A stretch of 64,000 nt of DNA from Aeromicrobium sp. (GCF_023146395.1 NZ_JAGLCD010000008.1:62001-126000), one strand, 5' to 3'. Positions 44,863-54,041 are shown, numbered from the stretch's first letter. Made by a program: numbers and translations. The notes: a model not told the origin generated them from the letters alone.

Positions 44863-46026
44863 ATGGACCTGCCCGACCTGCCCGAGGACCAGGACCGCGC
44901 CGCCGTGCGGTCGGCCGTGCGTGAGCTGCTGCGCCGCCGGCTGCCACCCGCCCGCGCGCTCGAGCTGGACGCCGCGGGCACGTTCGACCGTGACGTCTGG
45001 CAGGCCCTGGCCGACGCCGGGTTCCTGGGTCTAGGGACACCGGAGTACCTCGGGGGCTCGGGCGGAGGCGTCGCCGACGCGCTGGTCGTCGTGGAGGAGG
45101 TCGCCCGGGCGCTGCCGAGCCTCGCGGTCGACCTCGTGCTGGCGGGCATGATCGCGCGCACCCTCGGCGACGTCGACCACCCCGACAAGCACGCGTGGCT
45201 CGCGGCCGCGGCGAGCGGCGACCTGATCGCCTCGTTCGCCCTCAGCGAGCCCGCCGCGGGCACCGACCTGCTCGCCGCCACGACGACGGCGCGCCTGGAC
45301 GGCGACCAGTGGGTCCTGAGCGGTCAGAAGGCCTGGATCTCCCTCGCACTGCACGCGGGCCTGGTCTTCGTGCTCGCGCGGACCGACGAGGCGGCCGCGG
45401 GTCGGCGCGGCTCGGGGTTCAGCCTGATCGCGGTCGACCCCGACCAGGACGGGGTCACGATCCGGCGGACCCCCATGGCCGGCATGCGTGCGGCCGTGAG
45501 CTGCGAGATCTTCCTCGACGGGGCCGTCGCGCCGGCCTCGGCCCTGATCGGTGAGCGCGGCGAGGCGATGCGCCTGCTCGGCGCCACCCTCGACGTCGAG
45601 CGGGTCCTCGCGGCCGGCATCAGCCTGGGCATCGCCCACGGCGCCCTCGGCGTCCAGCTGGAGCACGCCCGGAGCCGCGAGGCGTTCGGGCGGCCCATCG
45701 GCACGTTCCAGGCGGTGCAGCACCCGGCCGCCGACTCGGCGAGCGAGATCGCGGCGGCCGAGCTCCTGACCCGCACCGCGGCCGACCTGATCGACGCCGG
45801 TCAGCGGATCCCCACGCTCACGGCCATGGCGAAGCTGCAGGCCGCCGAGACCACCGCGCGCGTCGTCGACCGGGGCATGCGCGCCATGGGAGCCATGGGC
45901 CTGGCCGCCGAGTCGACGATGCAGATGTACTTCCGGGACGCACGCCTGCAGCTGTTCAGCCCGGTCAGCAACGAGATGACCCGCAACATCATCGGACAGG
46001 CCCTGGGCCTGGGACGGAGCTACTGA
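44863..46026 (+). CDS. acyl-CoA dehydrogenase
   Basis: A 387-residue FAD enzyme of the acyl-CoA dehydrogenase family, of a divergent type. Landmarks: FALSEPAAGTDL, LSGQKAWISLA, SREAFGRPIGTFQAVQHPAAD and AMGAMGLAAESTMQMYFRDARL near the end. The ATG at 44863 follows GAGGAG and the operator. Next comes VOC with no gap (TGA ATG), so both belong to one transcript with the MFS gene. Confidence 0.9.
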   Translation: MDLPDLPEDQDRAAVRSAVRELLRRRLPPARALELDAAGTFDRDVWQALADAGFLGLGTPEYLGGSGGGVADALVVVEEVARALPSLAVDLVLAGMIARTLGDVDHPDKHAWLAAAASGDLIASFALSEPAAGTDLLAATTTARLDGDQWVLSGQKAWISLALHAGLVFVLARTDEAAAGRRGSGFSLIAVDPDQDGVTIRRTPMAGMRAAVSCEIFLDGAVAPASALIGERGEAMRLLGATLDVERVLAAGISLGIAHGALGVQLEHARSREAFGRPIGTFQAVQHPAADSASEIAAAELLTRTAADLIDAGQRIPTLTAMAKLQAAETTARVVDRGMRAMGAMGLAAESTMQMYFRDARLQLFSPVSNEMTRNIIGQALGLGRSY

Positions 46027-46944
46027 ATGTTCGACGGCCTCGACCTCGTGGTCCTGCCCGCGACCGACACCGATCGCCTGGTCGACCTGTACGCCGGCGT
46101 CATGGGCTTCACCGTGCTCGACGACGACGCGGACCCCGATCGGGCCTGGGACCGGCTGCTGGACCTGCCGGCCCCCGTCGAGCGTGTCCGGCGGCTCGCC
46201 AAGCCCGGCGCCACGGGCGGGGCCCTGGTGCTGCTGGAGGTCGCGGGTCTGGACGACGTCGGCGCGCCCGGCGCGCCCGCGCGCCGCGGTCCGTACGCGC
46301 TGGACTTCTTCGCCCGCGACAGCGACGACCTCGAACGGCGCCTCGAGGAGGCGGGGTGGACGTTCACGTCCGAGCCGGTCGACTACTCCCTGCCCGGGAC
46401 CGACATCCCCGTGCGCGAGCGCATGCTCGTCCAGGGCGTGTCCGGTCTGCTCCACGCGATCGTGCAGCACCGGCCGATGGGCACCCGGTCGGTGCTGGGT
46501 CAGGTCGAGCACGAGCAGTGCAGCGAGGTCGTGGCGGCGGTCTGCCTGGCGCCCGAGCTCGACGCCGCCCGCGCGTTCGCCGCCGAGGCGCTCGGCGGTC
46601 GCGAGTACCTGCGCGGCGACTTCGCCGGGCCCGAGGTTGAACGGATGCTGGCGATGCACCCGGGCGAGGCGCTCGACGGGGCACTGTTTCGCGGACCGAC
46701 CTCGGCCAACGCCCGCCTGGAGTTCGCGTGGCGCCACACCGCCACCCCGGCCGACCCCGTGGCGACGCCGCGCGTCGTCCTCGGCCTGCAGGTCGAGGAC
46801 CTGCACCTCGCCGACTCCTGGTCCGCGCACGGCACGGGCGGCGAGATCGTGGCGCTGCGCCTCGGCGACACCCAGCACGAGGCCCGCACCTTCGTGTCCC
46901 GCTACGACACGACCTTCCTGCTGCTGACGCCCGCACGACGGTGA
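46027..46944 (+). CDS. VOC-superfamily protein (two glyoxalase/dioxygenase-like domains)
   Basis: A 305-residue protein with two halves of the vicinal-oxygen-chelate fold (about residues 3-140 and 155-300), starting FDGLDLVVLPATDTDRLVDLYAGVMGF. The metal-binding His/Glu set is not obvious in the first half (DLVVL instead of HxxL), so it may be a pseudo-enzyme or act without metal. It overlaps the MFS start by 4 bp (GTGA). Confidence 0.82.
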   Translation: MFDGLDLVVLPATDTDRLVDLYAGVMGFTVLDDDADPDRAWDRLLDLPAPVERVRRLAKPGATGGALVLLEVAGLDDVGAPGAPARRGPYALDFFARDSDDLERRLEEAGWTFTSEPVDYSLPGTDIPVRERMLVQGVSGLLHAIVQHRPMGTRSVLGQVEHEQCSEVVAAVCLAPELDAARAFAAEALGGREYLRGDFAGPEVERMLAMHPGEALDGALFRGPTSANARLEFAWRHTATPADPVATPRVVLGLQVEDLHLADSWSAHGTGGEIVALRLGDTQHEARTFVSRYDTTFLLLTPARR

Positions 46945-48101
46945 GCGGCCCGCGGGCCCTCGCGGCCACGAGCGGGTTGCTGCTGCTGACGATGCTCGCC
47001 AGCATGACGCCGACCCCGCTCTACCCGGCGTACCGCGAGCAGTGGGGCCTGGACGACACCCAGGTCAGCTGGATCTTCGCGGGCTACCCGGTCGGCGTCA
47101 TGATCGTGCTGGTCGTGCTGGGTGGCCTGTCGGACCGGATCGGTCGGGTCCCGACGCTGCGCGCCGGCGCCGCCCTGCTCATCGCGGCCCTGACGATCCT
47201 GGCCGTCGCCCCGTCGCTCGAGGTGCTCGTCGCCGGGCGCGTCGTCCAGGGCATGGCGACCGGGCTCATCACGGGCGCCGGTGCCGCCGCCCTGATGGAC
47301 CTGCACCCGCGCGGGGCCCGCGCCGGCACGGCCCGCAACACCCTCCTGCTCGCCTGCGGGATCGCGCTCGGCCCGCTGCTGGCCGGGCAGGCGACCACCC
47401 ACCTGCCCGGGCCGCTCGTCGCGCCGTTCGCGGTCGTCATCGCGTTGCTGCTGGTGCCGTTCGCGGCGCTCGTGCCCCGGGTCCCCCGCCCCGCGGGCGA
47501 CCCGGCGGACACCGGGCCGGCGCGGCTCGTGCGGACGATCCGGGTCCCGCGCACGATCCTGCGCCCGTTCGTGACCGCGGCGCTCTCGGTCGCGAGCACC
47601 AACGTGACGTTCGCGGTCCTCGGGGGCTTCGGGCCCGAGGTCATCGCCGCGACCGACAGCACGAGCCCCACCGTCGTCGGCGGCTACGTCTCGGCGGTCC
47701 TCGTCGTGGTCGCGGCGACCCAGGTGGCCGCCCGAGGTCGGGCCCCGGCCACGTGCATGCAGGTCGGCGCGGCGGCCACGGCGGCGGGCTGGGGGCTGGG
47801 CGCGTGGGCCACCTCGACCGGGTCCGGCCCGCTGATCGCCGCGACCGTGCCGCTGCTGGGGGTCGGCGCGGGCCTCGGCCTGTACGCCTCGGCGGCCCAC
47901 ATCGCCCTGGCCGCTCCCGTGGCACGACGCGCCGAGGTGTACTCGGCGTACCTGCTGGCGGCGTTCGCCGCCCTCGCCACCGCGGCCCTGGGACTGGGCG
48001 CGGTCGTCGACGCGGCGGGCATCGTGACCGCCACCGTCACGACGACCGCGATCAGCGCCGCACTGCTGCTCCTGATCGTCCCCCTGGCGTCGCGCCGATA
48101 G
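46941..48101 (+). CDS. MFS transporter
   Basis: A 386-residue membrane protein with about twelve hydrophobic segments. The first cytoplasmic loop reads GLSDRIGRVPTLRAGA, the MFS signature. The start is GTG at 46941, overlapping the VOC gene. It could export an intermediate or import the substrate; direction cannot be told. It is the end of the acyl-CoA dehydrogenase-VOC-MFS unit. Confidence 0.9.
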   Translation: MSGPRALAATSGLLLLTMLASMTPTPLYPAYREQWGLDDTQVSWIFAGYPVGVMIVLVVLGGLSDRIGRVPTLRAGAALLIAALTILAVAPSLEVLVAGRVVQGMATGLITGAGAAALMDLHPRGARAGTARNTLLLACGIALGPLLAGQATTHLPGPLVAPFAVVIALLLVPFAALVPRVPRPAGDPADTGPARLVRTIRVPRTILRPFVTAALSVASTNVTFAVLGGFGPEVIAATDSTSPTVVGGYVSAVLVVVAATQVAARGRAPATCMQVGAAATAAGWGLGAWATSTGSGPLIAATVPLLGVGAGLGLYASAAHIALAAPVARRAEVYSAYLLAAFAALATAALGLGAVVDAAGIVTATVTTTAISAALLLLIVPLASRR

Positions 48102-48184
48102 GTATGTTTTCCAGACATATAAAAGGAAAATCAGGCGACCACGTCAACGATCGACGGAGTTTCACCAGATTTAACAAGGGACCA

Positions 48185-48219
48185 TTGCCCCGACCGCCCC
48201 GATCTCTTAATGTCAGACA
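48185..48219 (+). promoter_or_regulatory. candidate promoter and TGTCAGACA operator of the cupin-nitrilase operon
   Basis: TTGCCC (48185-48190), a 17-bp spacer and TAATGT (48208-48213) form a candidate promoter, and a perfect TGTCAGACA (48211-48219) overlaps the -10. The upstream half-site CCAGACATAT at 48111-48120 is weaker. The 157-bp interval 48102-48258 is richer in A+T than the genes around it. Confidence 0.6.
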
Positions 48220-48258
48220 AAACGAGACACGCGCCACACCGAGATCGAGGAGCACGGC

Positions 48259-49113
48259 ATGGAGATCAGGCACACCGCAGAGATGGAGTGGGAGAACGGC
48301 CTCGACGTCGTCAACGCCATGACCCCGGAGTTCCGGGACCACCTCGGCCCCGCCGACCAGATCCCCGAGACGTACGTCAAGTACGAGCAGAAGACCCTGA
48401 CGATCGACCCCGAGACGACGTTCCGCGGCGACCTGATCAACCTCCGCCCGGGGTACGCCGACCTGACCGACGCCTACCACGACTCGGTCGAGGAGTGCTT
48501 CTACCTCTCCGGCGACAACCACCTCACCGGTGACGGCGACTACGAGGGCGGCCACTACTTCTGGCGTCCGCCAGGCATCGTGCACAGCGCCAGCACCCGG
48601 GAGGGCTTCTCCGGACTGCTCTTCCTCGAGGGTAAGAGCGAGGGCGATCACAGCGACTACGCCTCGCGGCGCATCCGCCCGCTCGAGGAGGCCGGCCAGT
48701 GCGTGACCGAGCCGGACTGGGACACCGCGATGGGCAGCCGCGGCTGGGTCCGCCTCAACACCCGCAACGTCCCGTGGGTCGAGGGCGTGCACTGGGCGCG
48801 CACCCAGGGCGACACCGCACTGCTGGACATCGAGCACCTCCAGGTCAAGGTCCTGTCCCACAACTACGCCACGGGCGCACAGTCGATCATGATCCGGCTC
48901 GAGCCCGGCTACCGGCAACAGGGCCCTCTCGCGCTCGACAGCCGCTTCTACGGCTTCGTCCTGTCGGGCTCGTTCACGGTCGGCGACGAGACGCTGTCCG
49001 AGGGCTCGTTCCTGCAGACCGAGGCCGGCGAGGCGACCGCCGGGTGGGCCAGCGCCGAGGGGGCGACGATGTTCGCCAAGCTCACGGGCTTCCTAGGCGC
49101 CACGTCCGCATGA
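48259..49113 (+). CDS. two-domain cupin (bicupin) protein
   Basis: A 284-residue protein with two cupin domains (about residues 45-140 and 185-280). The first has ECFYLSGDNHL and HYFWRPPGIVHS, with His and Glu at positions fit for metal. The second, FYGFVLSGSFTVGDETLSEGSFLQ, is a typical cupin strand set. Function unknown; possibly an isomerase or dioxygenase of the pathway. It is the first gene of cupin-PanE-ThDP enzyme-nitrilase-MFS, and its stop overlaps the next ATG. Confidence 0.8.
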   Translation: MEIRHTAEMEWENGLDVVNAMTPEFRDHLGPADQIPETYVKYEQKTLTIDPETTFRGDLINLRPGYADLTDAYHDSVEECFYLSGDNHLTGDGDYEGGHYFWRPPGIVHSASTREGFSGLLFLEGKSEGDHSDYASRRIRPLEEAGQCVTEPDWDTAMGSRGWVRLNTRNVPWVEGVHWARTQGDTALLDIEHLQVKVLSHNYATGAQSIMIRLEPGYRQQGPLALDSRFYGFVLSGSFTVGDETLSEGSFLQTEAGEATAGWASAEGATMFAKLTGFLGATSA

Positions 49114-50027
49114 CCCGTCTCCTCGTCGTGGGCCTCGGGGCGATCGGCGGCTACGCCGCCGCGGTCCTGAGCGCCCACGGCGCCGACGTCCACGTCCTGG
49201 CCCGGGGCCGCACGCTCGACGTGGTCCGCCGCGAGGGCCTGCGCATCACCGGCGGCCCCGACGCCGTGACGGCACACCCGACGGTGTGGGGCGACCTCGA
49301 CGACGCCGGACCGTTCGACGTGGTCCTCATCGCGACGAAGGCGCACGACACGGCGGCCGCCGTGGCGGCCGTGCGCGACCACCTGGCCCCCGACCCCCTG
49401 GTCCTGGCGCTGCAGAACGGCGTCGGTCGGGGCGCGGTCGTCAGCTCGCTGCTCGGGCGCGACGTCGGGCTCGACGGGGTCGTCTACCTCGAGGCCCGCA
49501 TGGAGGAGCCCGGGGTCGTGACGTTCCTCAGCGGCGCCCGCCGCTTCGAGATCGGCGACCCCACGCACGACGTGGCGCAGCGCGCCGAACCACTGGCGCG
49601 CGTCCTGAGCGCCTCGGGCCTGCACGCCGTCGCGTCCGCGGACCCCCACACCGCCGCCTGGCGCAAGCTCGTGCTCGTCGCGACCGCCAACTCCATGACG
49701 GGCGCGACCCGCGAGCGGTTCGGCGCGCTGATCGCCGACGACGAGGGCCGCGAGGTGGCCCGGACCCTGCTGGCCGAGGGGGTCGCGGTCGCGGCGGCCG
49801 ACGGCGCCGACCTCGGCCCGGACTTCGCCACCGAGGCCTTCGACTTCCTCGTCGAGGTGGGCCCGTCGCTGCGCTCCTCAATGCTCCACGACGTCGAGCG
49901 GGGGCGCCGGACCGAGGTCGACGCGCTCAACGGCGACGTCGTCCGGCGGGGAGCGGCGCTCGGCGTGCCCACCCCCGCGCACCGGGTCATGCACCTCGTG
50001 CTCGGCGGCGTGTCCGCCCGACCCTGA
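49110..50027 (+). CDS. ApbA/PanE-family 2-oxoacid (ketopantoate) reductase-like protein
   Basis: A 305-residue NADPH-dependent reductase. Rossmann motif GLGAIGGYAAAVLSAHG at the N-terminus, ALQNGVGRG in the middle, and the catalytic Lys-containing HTAAWRKLVLVATANSMTG late. It may reduce a pathway 2-oxoacid rather than ketopantoate, as it lies among catabolic genes. It starts at the ATG at 49110 (ATGA overlap). Confidence 0.88.
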   Translation: MTRLLVVGLGAIGGYAAAVLSAHGADVHVLARGRTLDVVRREGLRITGGPDAVTAHPTVWGDLDDAGPFDVVLIATKAHDTAAAVAAVRDHLAPDPLVLALQNGVGRGAVVSSLLGRDVGLDGVVYLEARMEEPGVVTFLSGARRFEIGDPTHDVAQRAEPLARVLSASGLHAVASADPHTAAWRKLVLVATANSMTGATRERFGALIADDEGREVARTLLAEGVAVAAADGADLGPDFATEAFDFLVEVGPSLRSSMLHDVERGRRTEVDALNGDVVRRGAALGVPTPAHRVMHLVLGGVSARP

Positions 50028-50051
50028 CCATCGCCCACCCCGGAGGCCCCC

Positions 50052-51659
50052 ATGCACGTCCACGAAGCCATCGCCCACGCGCTCGCCGACGAGGGGGTCG
50101 ACACGATGTTCGGCCTGATGGGGGACGCGAACCTGTTCCTCAGCGACAGCTTCGCGCGCCGTCACGGCCGCTTCATCGCCGTGGCGCACGAGGCCGGAGC
50201 AGTGCTGGCCGCCTCCGGGTTCTCCCGCGCCGGCGGCCGCGTCGGGGTCGCCACCGTGACGCACGGCCCCGCGGTCACCAACATCGTGACGCCGCTCGTG
50301 GAGGCCGTGCGCTCGCGCACGCCGATCGTCGTGGTCGCGGGCGACACACCCTTCACCGATCGCGACGGACTGCAGAACATCGACCAGCGCAGCGTGATCG
50401 CCCCCACCGGGGCGGGGTTCGAGCAGCTGCGCTCCGCCGCGACCCTCGCGACCGACGTCCATCGCGCGTTCCGCCGCGCCCGCACCGAGCGCCGTCCGAT
50501 CGTGCTCAACGTCCCGGTCGACCTGCAGTGGCAGGAGACCGAGTACGTCCCGGCCGCGCGGCTCGACGTCGTGGCGCAGCCCGCCCACCCCGGCGAGGAG
50601 ACGCTGGACGCGGCCCTGGGCGTCATCGCCTCGGCCCGTCGTCCGGTCGTGCTGGCCGGGCTCGGCGTGCGGCGGTCCGGGGCGCGAGACGCGGTGCTCG
50701 ACCTGGCACGACGGATCGGCGCACCCGTCGCGACGACCCTCAAGGCCCGCGGCCTGTACGCGGGCGAGCCGGAGGACCTCGGCATCTTCGGCACGCTCTC
50801 GGACGAGCGCACGACCGACGTGCTCGGCCAGACCGACTGCGTCATCGTGTTCGGCGCTGCGCTCACGAAGTGGACGACGGCCGAGGGCGCCCTGCTCGAC
50901 GGGCGCCGGGTGGTCCACGTCGACACCGATGCGACGGCCCTCAACGAGCACGTCGCGGTCGACGTGCCCGTCGTCGGCGACGCGGGCACGCTGGCCGCGC
51001 AGATGCGGCGCCTGCTCGACGAGGCCGAGATCGCGCCCACCGGCTTCGCCGACCGGCTCCCGCCCGTGGCCGAGGTGGCACCGGGCCCGGTGCTGACGTC
51101 CAGCGGCACGCTCCACCTGCACCACGTGCTGCACCGGCTCGATGCCGAGCTGCCCGCCCGTCGTCACCTCACGCTCGACTGCGGCCGGTACTTCTTCCAT
51201 GCCGCACCGATCGTCGACACCGGCCGCGACGGGTACTACCTGCACACCGTCGAGTTCGGCTCGATCGGTCTCGGCCTGGGGACCGCGCTCGGCGTCGCCG
51301 CGGTCGACCCCGGGTCGGCCTCGATCCTGATCTGCGGCGACGGCGGCTTCATGCTGGGCGGGCTCACCGAGTTCAACACCGCCGTGCGCCACGGGCTCGA
51401 CGTCGTCGTGGTGGTCCTCAACGACGGGGCCTACGGAGCCGAGCACATCCAGTTCGTCGACCGCGGGCTGGACCCGGGCATGTCGGAGTTCGACTGGCCC
51501 GAGCTCGCCGACGTCGCGACGGCGCTCGGGGGCACCGGATTCGCGGTCCACACCGACGCCGACCTGACCACCGCGCTGGTCGGCATCGAGGAGCGCACGG
51601 GGCCGGTCCTGGTCAACATCCACCTCGACCCGCACGGCATCACCTCGGCGCCCCACTGA
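50052..51659 (+). CDS. thiamine-diphosphate-dependent enzyme (acetolactate synthase/benzoylformate decarboxylase type)
   Basis: A 535-residue ThDP enzyme. The activating Glu lies in VAHEAGAVLAA (residue about 46), and the cofactor motif runs from ICGDGGFMLGG to LNDGAYG. It probably decarboxylates or ligates a 2-oxoacid. The closest type cannot be fixed; the N-terminal FGLMGDANLF and NIDQRSV patterns are those of decarboxylases or oxalyl-CoA-like relatives. GGAGG precedes the ATG by six bases. Confidence 0.9.
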   Translation: MHVHEAIAHALADEGVDTMFGLMGDANLFLSDSFARRHGRFIAVAHEAGAVLAASGFSRAGGRVGVATVTHGPAVTNIVTPLVEAVRSRTPIVVVAGDTPFTDRDGLQNIDQRSVIAPTGAGFEQLRSAATLATDVHRAFRRARTERRPIVLNVPVDLQWQETEYVPAARLDVVAQPAHPGEETLDAALGVIASARRPVVLAGLGVRRSGARDAVLDLARRIGAPVATTLKARGLYAGEPEDLGIFGTLSDERTTDVLGQTDCVIVFGAALTKWTTAEGALLDGRRVVHVDTDATALNEHVAVDVPVVGDAGTLAAQMRRLLDEAEIAPTGFADRLPPVAEVAPGPVLTSSGTLHLHHVLHRLDAELPARRHLTLDCGRYFFHAAPIVDTGRDGYYLHTVEFGSIGLGLGTALGVAAVDPGSASILICGDGGFMLGGLTEFNTAVRHGLDVVVVVLNDGAYGAEHIQFVDRGLDPGMSEFDWPELADVATALGGTGFAVHTDADLTTALVGIEERTGPVLVNIHLDPHGITSAPH

Positions 51660-51690
51660 GGCGAAGCACCACCTACGCGAAGGAGAGACC

Positions 51691-52662
51691 ATGTCCACCA
51701 CGTTCACCGTCGCCGCCGCCCACGCGGCACCCGTCCTGCTCGATCGCGACGCCACGATCGACAAGGCGTGCGCCCTGATCGCCGAGGCCGGCGGGAAGGG
51801 GGTCCAGCTGCTCGTGTTCCCCGAGGTCTTCGTGCCCGGCTTCCCCTACTGGATCAACCTGTACGCGCCGCTGGACCAGTTCGGCCTGAACCTGCGCTAC
51901 CGCGAGGCCTCGGTCGAGGTCCCCGGCCCCGAGATCGCGCGCGTCCGGGCGGCCGCCCGGGAGGCCGGGGTCAACGTCGTGCTCGGCGTGTCCGAGCGCG
52001 ACGGCGGCACCCTCTACAACACGCAGGTGCACATCGACGAGCACGGCGAGCTGCTCGGCAAGCACCGCAAGCTCCAGCCGACGTACGCCGAGCGCTACGT
52101 CTGGGGCCAGGGCGATGGCTCGACGCTGAGCGTCTTCGACACCCGGCTCGGTCGCGTCGGCGGGCTCGCGTGCTGGGAGCACACGATGAACCTGGCGCGC
52201 CAGGCCCTCATCGTCCAGGGCGAGCAGATCCACGCGGCGAGCTGGCCCAGCCTGTCGACCCAGCGCGGCATGGAGGACTCCTTCGACCTGCAGGTCGAGG
52301 CGATGTCGCGCACCCACGCGCTGACCGGCCAGTGCTTCGTCATCGTCGCCCAGAACCCCTGGACCCAGGAGATGGTCGACGTCATGGAGTCCGAGCTCGG
52401 GCCCCAGGACATCCAGCCCGCCGGCGGCGGCTGGTCGGCGATCATCCACCCCACCGGCACCGACGTCGTGCCGCCGCACACCGGGCTGGAGGAGAAGCTC
52501 CTCATCGCCGAGATCGACCTGGCCGACATCCAGTTCCTCAACCTGCTGATCGACGGCAAGGGGCACTACGCCCGCCGCGAGGTGCTGCGGCTGTGGATCG
52601 ACGACGAGCCGAAGGACGCCGTCGTCGAGCGCGGCACGATCCCCGGCGAGGCCGACCGCTGA
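51691..52662 (+). CDS. nitrilase
   Basis: A 323-residue nitrilase-superfamily enzyme of the true nitrilase branch, which turns R-CN into the acid and ammonia. The catalytic triad is complete: Glu in VFPEVFVPGFP, Lys in KHRKLQPTYAE and Cys in GGLACWEHTMNLAR. The segments LPVF/FPY-W and QAASW-like QIHAASWPS fit. It is the only clear C-N hydrolase in the plus-strand operon and gives the best hint that the substrate or an intermediate is a nitrile. RBS GAAGGAGA precedes the ATG. Confidence 0.93.
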   Translation: MSTTFTVAAAHAAPVLLDRDATIDKACALIAEAGGKGVQLLVFPEVFVPGFPYWINLYAPLDQFGLNLRYREASVEVPGPEIARVRAAAREAGVNVVLGVSERDGGTLYNTQVHIDEHGELLGKHRKLQPTYAERYVWGQGDGSTLSVFDTRLGRVGGLACWEHTMNLARQALIVQGEQIHAASWPSLSTQRGMEDSFDLQVEAMSRTHALTGQCFVIVAQNPWTQEMVDVMESELGPQDIQPAGGGWSAIIHPTGTDVVPPHTGLEEKLLIAEIDLADIQFLNLLIDGKGHYARREVLRLWIDDEPKDAVVERGTIPGEADR

Positions 52663-52742
52663 GCAGCCGTCGACCCGCACCGCCACGGCGCTGACGGCCG
52701 GGGGACACTGGACCCGTCGAGCCGCACGCCGGAGGGAGCCCG

Positions 52743-53912
52743 ATGGGTCGCGTCGCGTGGACAGCGCTGCTCGCGAACTCCGTGCTCGTGCAGGCCGTCA
52801 CGTTCCTGCTGCGCCCGGCCAGCACGTACCAGGCGATCGCCCTCGACGTGCCCGGCGGTGCGCTCGGGGCCATCGGGGCGACGTTCGCGATCGTGCCGCT
52901 GCTGCTCGCGATCCCGGTCGGGAGCCTGGTCGACCGGCTCGGCGAGAAGCGCCTCATGATCGGCGGCGCGGTGCTGATGATCGCGGCCTCGACCGTGTTC
53001 CTGACCGCGACCGAGTCGGTCGCGGGGCTCGTGGTCGCCAATGCGCTGCTCGGGGCGGCGCACCTGGCGTGCGTCATCGGCCAGCAGTCGCTCGTGGCCA
53101 ACACCGCGCCCCCGGGACAGCTCGACGCTCGGTTCGGCTACTACACGTTCATGGCCTCGCTGGGCCAGGCCGCGGGCCCCAGCCTGATCGGTGCCGTCGC
53201 GGGCACCTCGGTGCAGCCCGACACCCGGCCGATCTTCGTGGTCGCCGTCGCGATGAGCGCCGCGATGCTCGCGACCTCGGTACTCGTGCCCCTGCACCGC
53301 CGGTCCGCGGCCGACCGGGCCGAGGCCCGCGGTGGCCTGGTGGGTCTGCTCCGCACGCCGGGCCTGGGCCGCGCGCTGACGACGAGCGCGATCATCCTCG
53401 CCGCCGTCGACCTGACACTCGTGTACCTGCCGGCCCTCGGCGCCGAACGGGGACTGACGGCGGCCACGGTCGGCGCGCTCCTGACCGTGCGGGCGGTCTT
53501 CTCGATGGCGTCACGCCTCCTGCTGGGACGGTTGTCGGCCTGGCTGGGACGCACCCGCCTGATGGCGACGTCGATCGTCGCGACGGCCGGTGCACTGGTG
53601 CTCTGCGCCGCGCCGCTGCCGCTGCCGCTGCTGCTCGTCGTCGTGGCCGTGCTCGGTCTGGGGCTCGGCGTCGGGCAGCCGCTCACGATGTCCTGGCTCA
53701 CCGAGCAGGCGCCGCCGGCCCGGCGGGGTCAGGCGCTGTCGCTGCGCCTGGCCGGCAACCGCATCGGCCAGGTCGTGATCCCGACGGCGCTGGGCGTCGC
53801 CGCTCTCGGCACGGGCGCCCCGGGCGTGCTCGCCGCCACGGGCATCACGGTGGGCGCCTCGGGCCTGCTCCTGCGCGGCTTCAGCATCGACCGCCCCGAT
53901 CCCCCCACCTGA
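52743..53912 (+). CDS. MFS transporter
   Basis: A 389-residue membrane protein with about twelve hydrophobic segments and the MFS loop SLVDRLGEKRLMIGG. The ATG at 52743 has GGAGGGAG five bases upstream. The gap to the nitrilase is 80 bp, so it may have its own promoter. The last codons, Pro-Pro-Thr-stop, lie in the left arm of the inverted repeat 53901-54041. Confidence 0.9.
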   Translation: MGRVAWTALLANSVLVQAVTFLLRPASTYQAIALDVPGGALGAIGATFAIVPLLLAIPVGSLVDRLGEKRLMIGGAVLMIAASTVFLTATESVAGLVVANALLGAAHLACVIGQQSLVANTAPPGQLDARFGYYTFMASLGQAAGPSLIGAVAGTSVQPDTRPIFVVAVAMSAAMLATSVLVPLHRRSAADRAEARGGLVGLLRTPGLGRALTTSAIILAAVDLTLVYLPALGAERGLTAATVGALLTVRAVFSMASRLLLGRLSAWLGRTRLMATSIVATAGALVLCAAPLPLPLLLVVVAVLGLGLGVGQPLTMSWLTEQAPPARRGQALSLRLAGNRIGQVVIPTALGVAALGTGAPGVLAATGITVGASGLLLRGFSIDRPDPPT

Positions 53913-54041
53913 GGAACGCTCGCGAGAGACTTTGTTGGTGGTCACGAGCGATTTTGTTGGTGGTCATGAGCGACTTCGTGCCAACAAAGTCTCTCCTGTG
54001 TACCAACAAACTCTCTCGCGAGCGGAACCTCAGGTGGGGGG
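53901..54041. repeat. complex inverted repeat that contains both convergent stop codons
   Basis: Arms of about 39 bp (53901-53939 and 54002-54041) pair with few mismatches. The first 14 bp (CCCCCCACCTGAGG) are identical and encode Pro-Pro-Thr-stop for MFS on the plus strand and for ThiD-TenA on the minus strand. The interior has a 22-bp direct repeat (TTTGTTGGTGGTCA, from 53931 and 53953) and a further inverted copy of GAGAGACTTTGTTGG. It can act as a bidirectional terminator. Confidence 0.85.
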
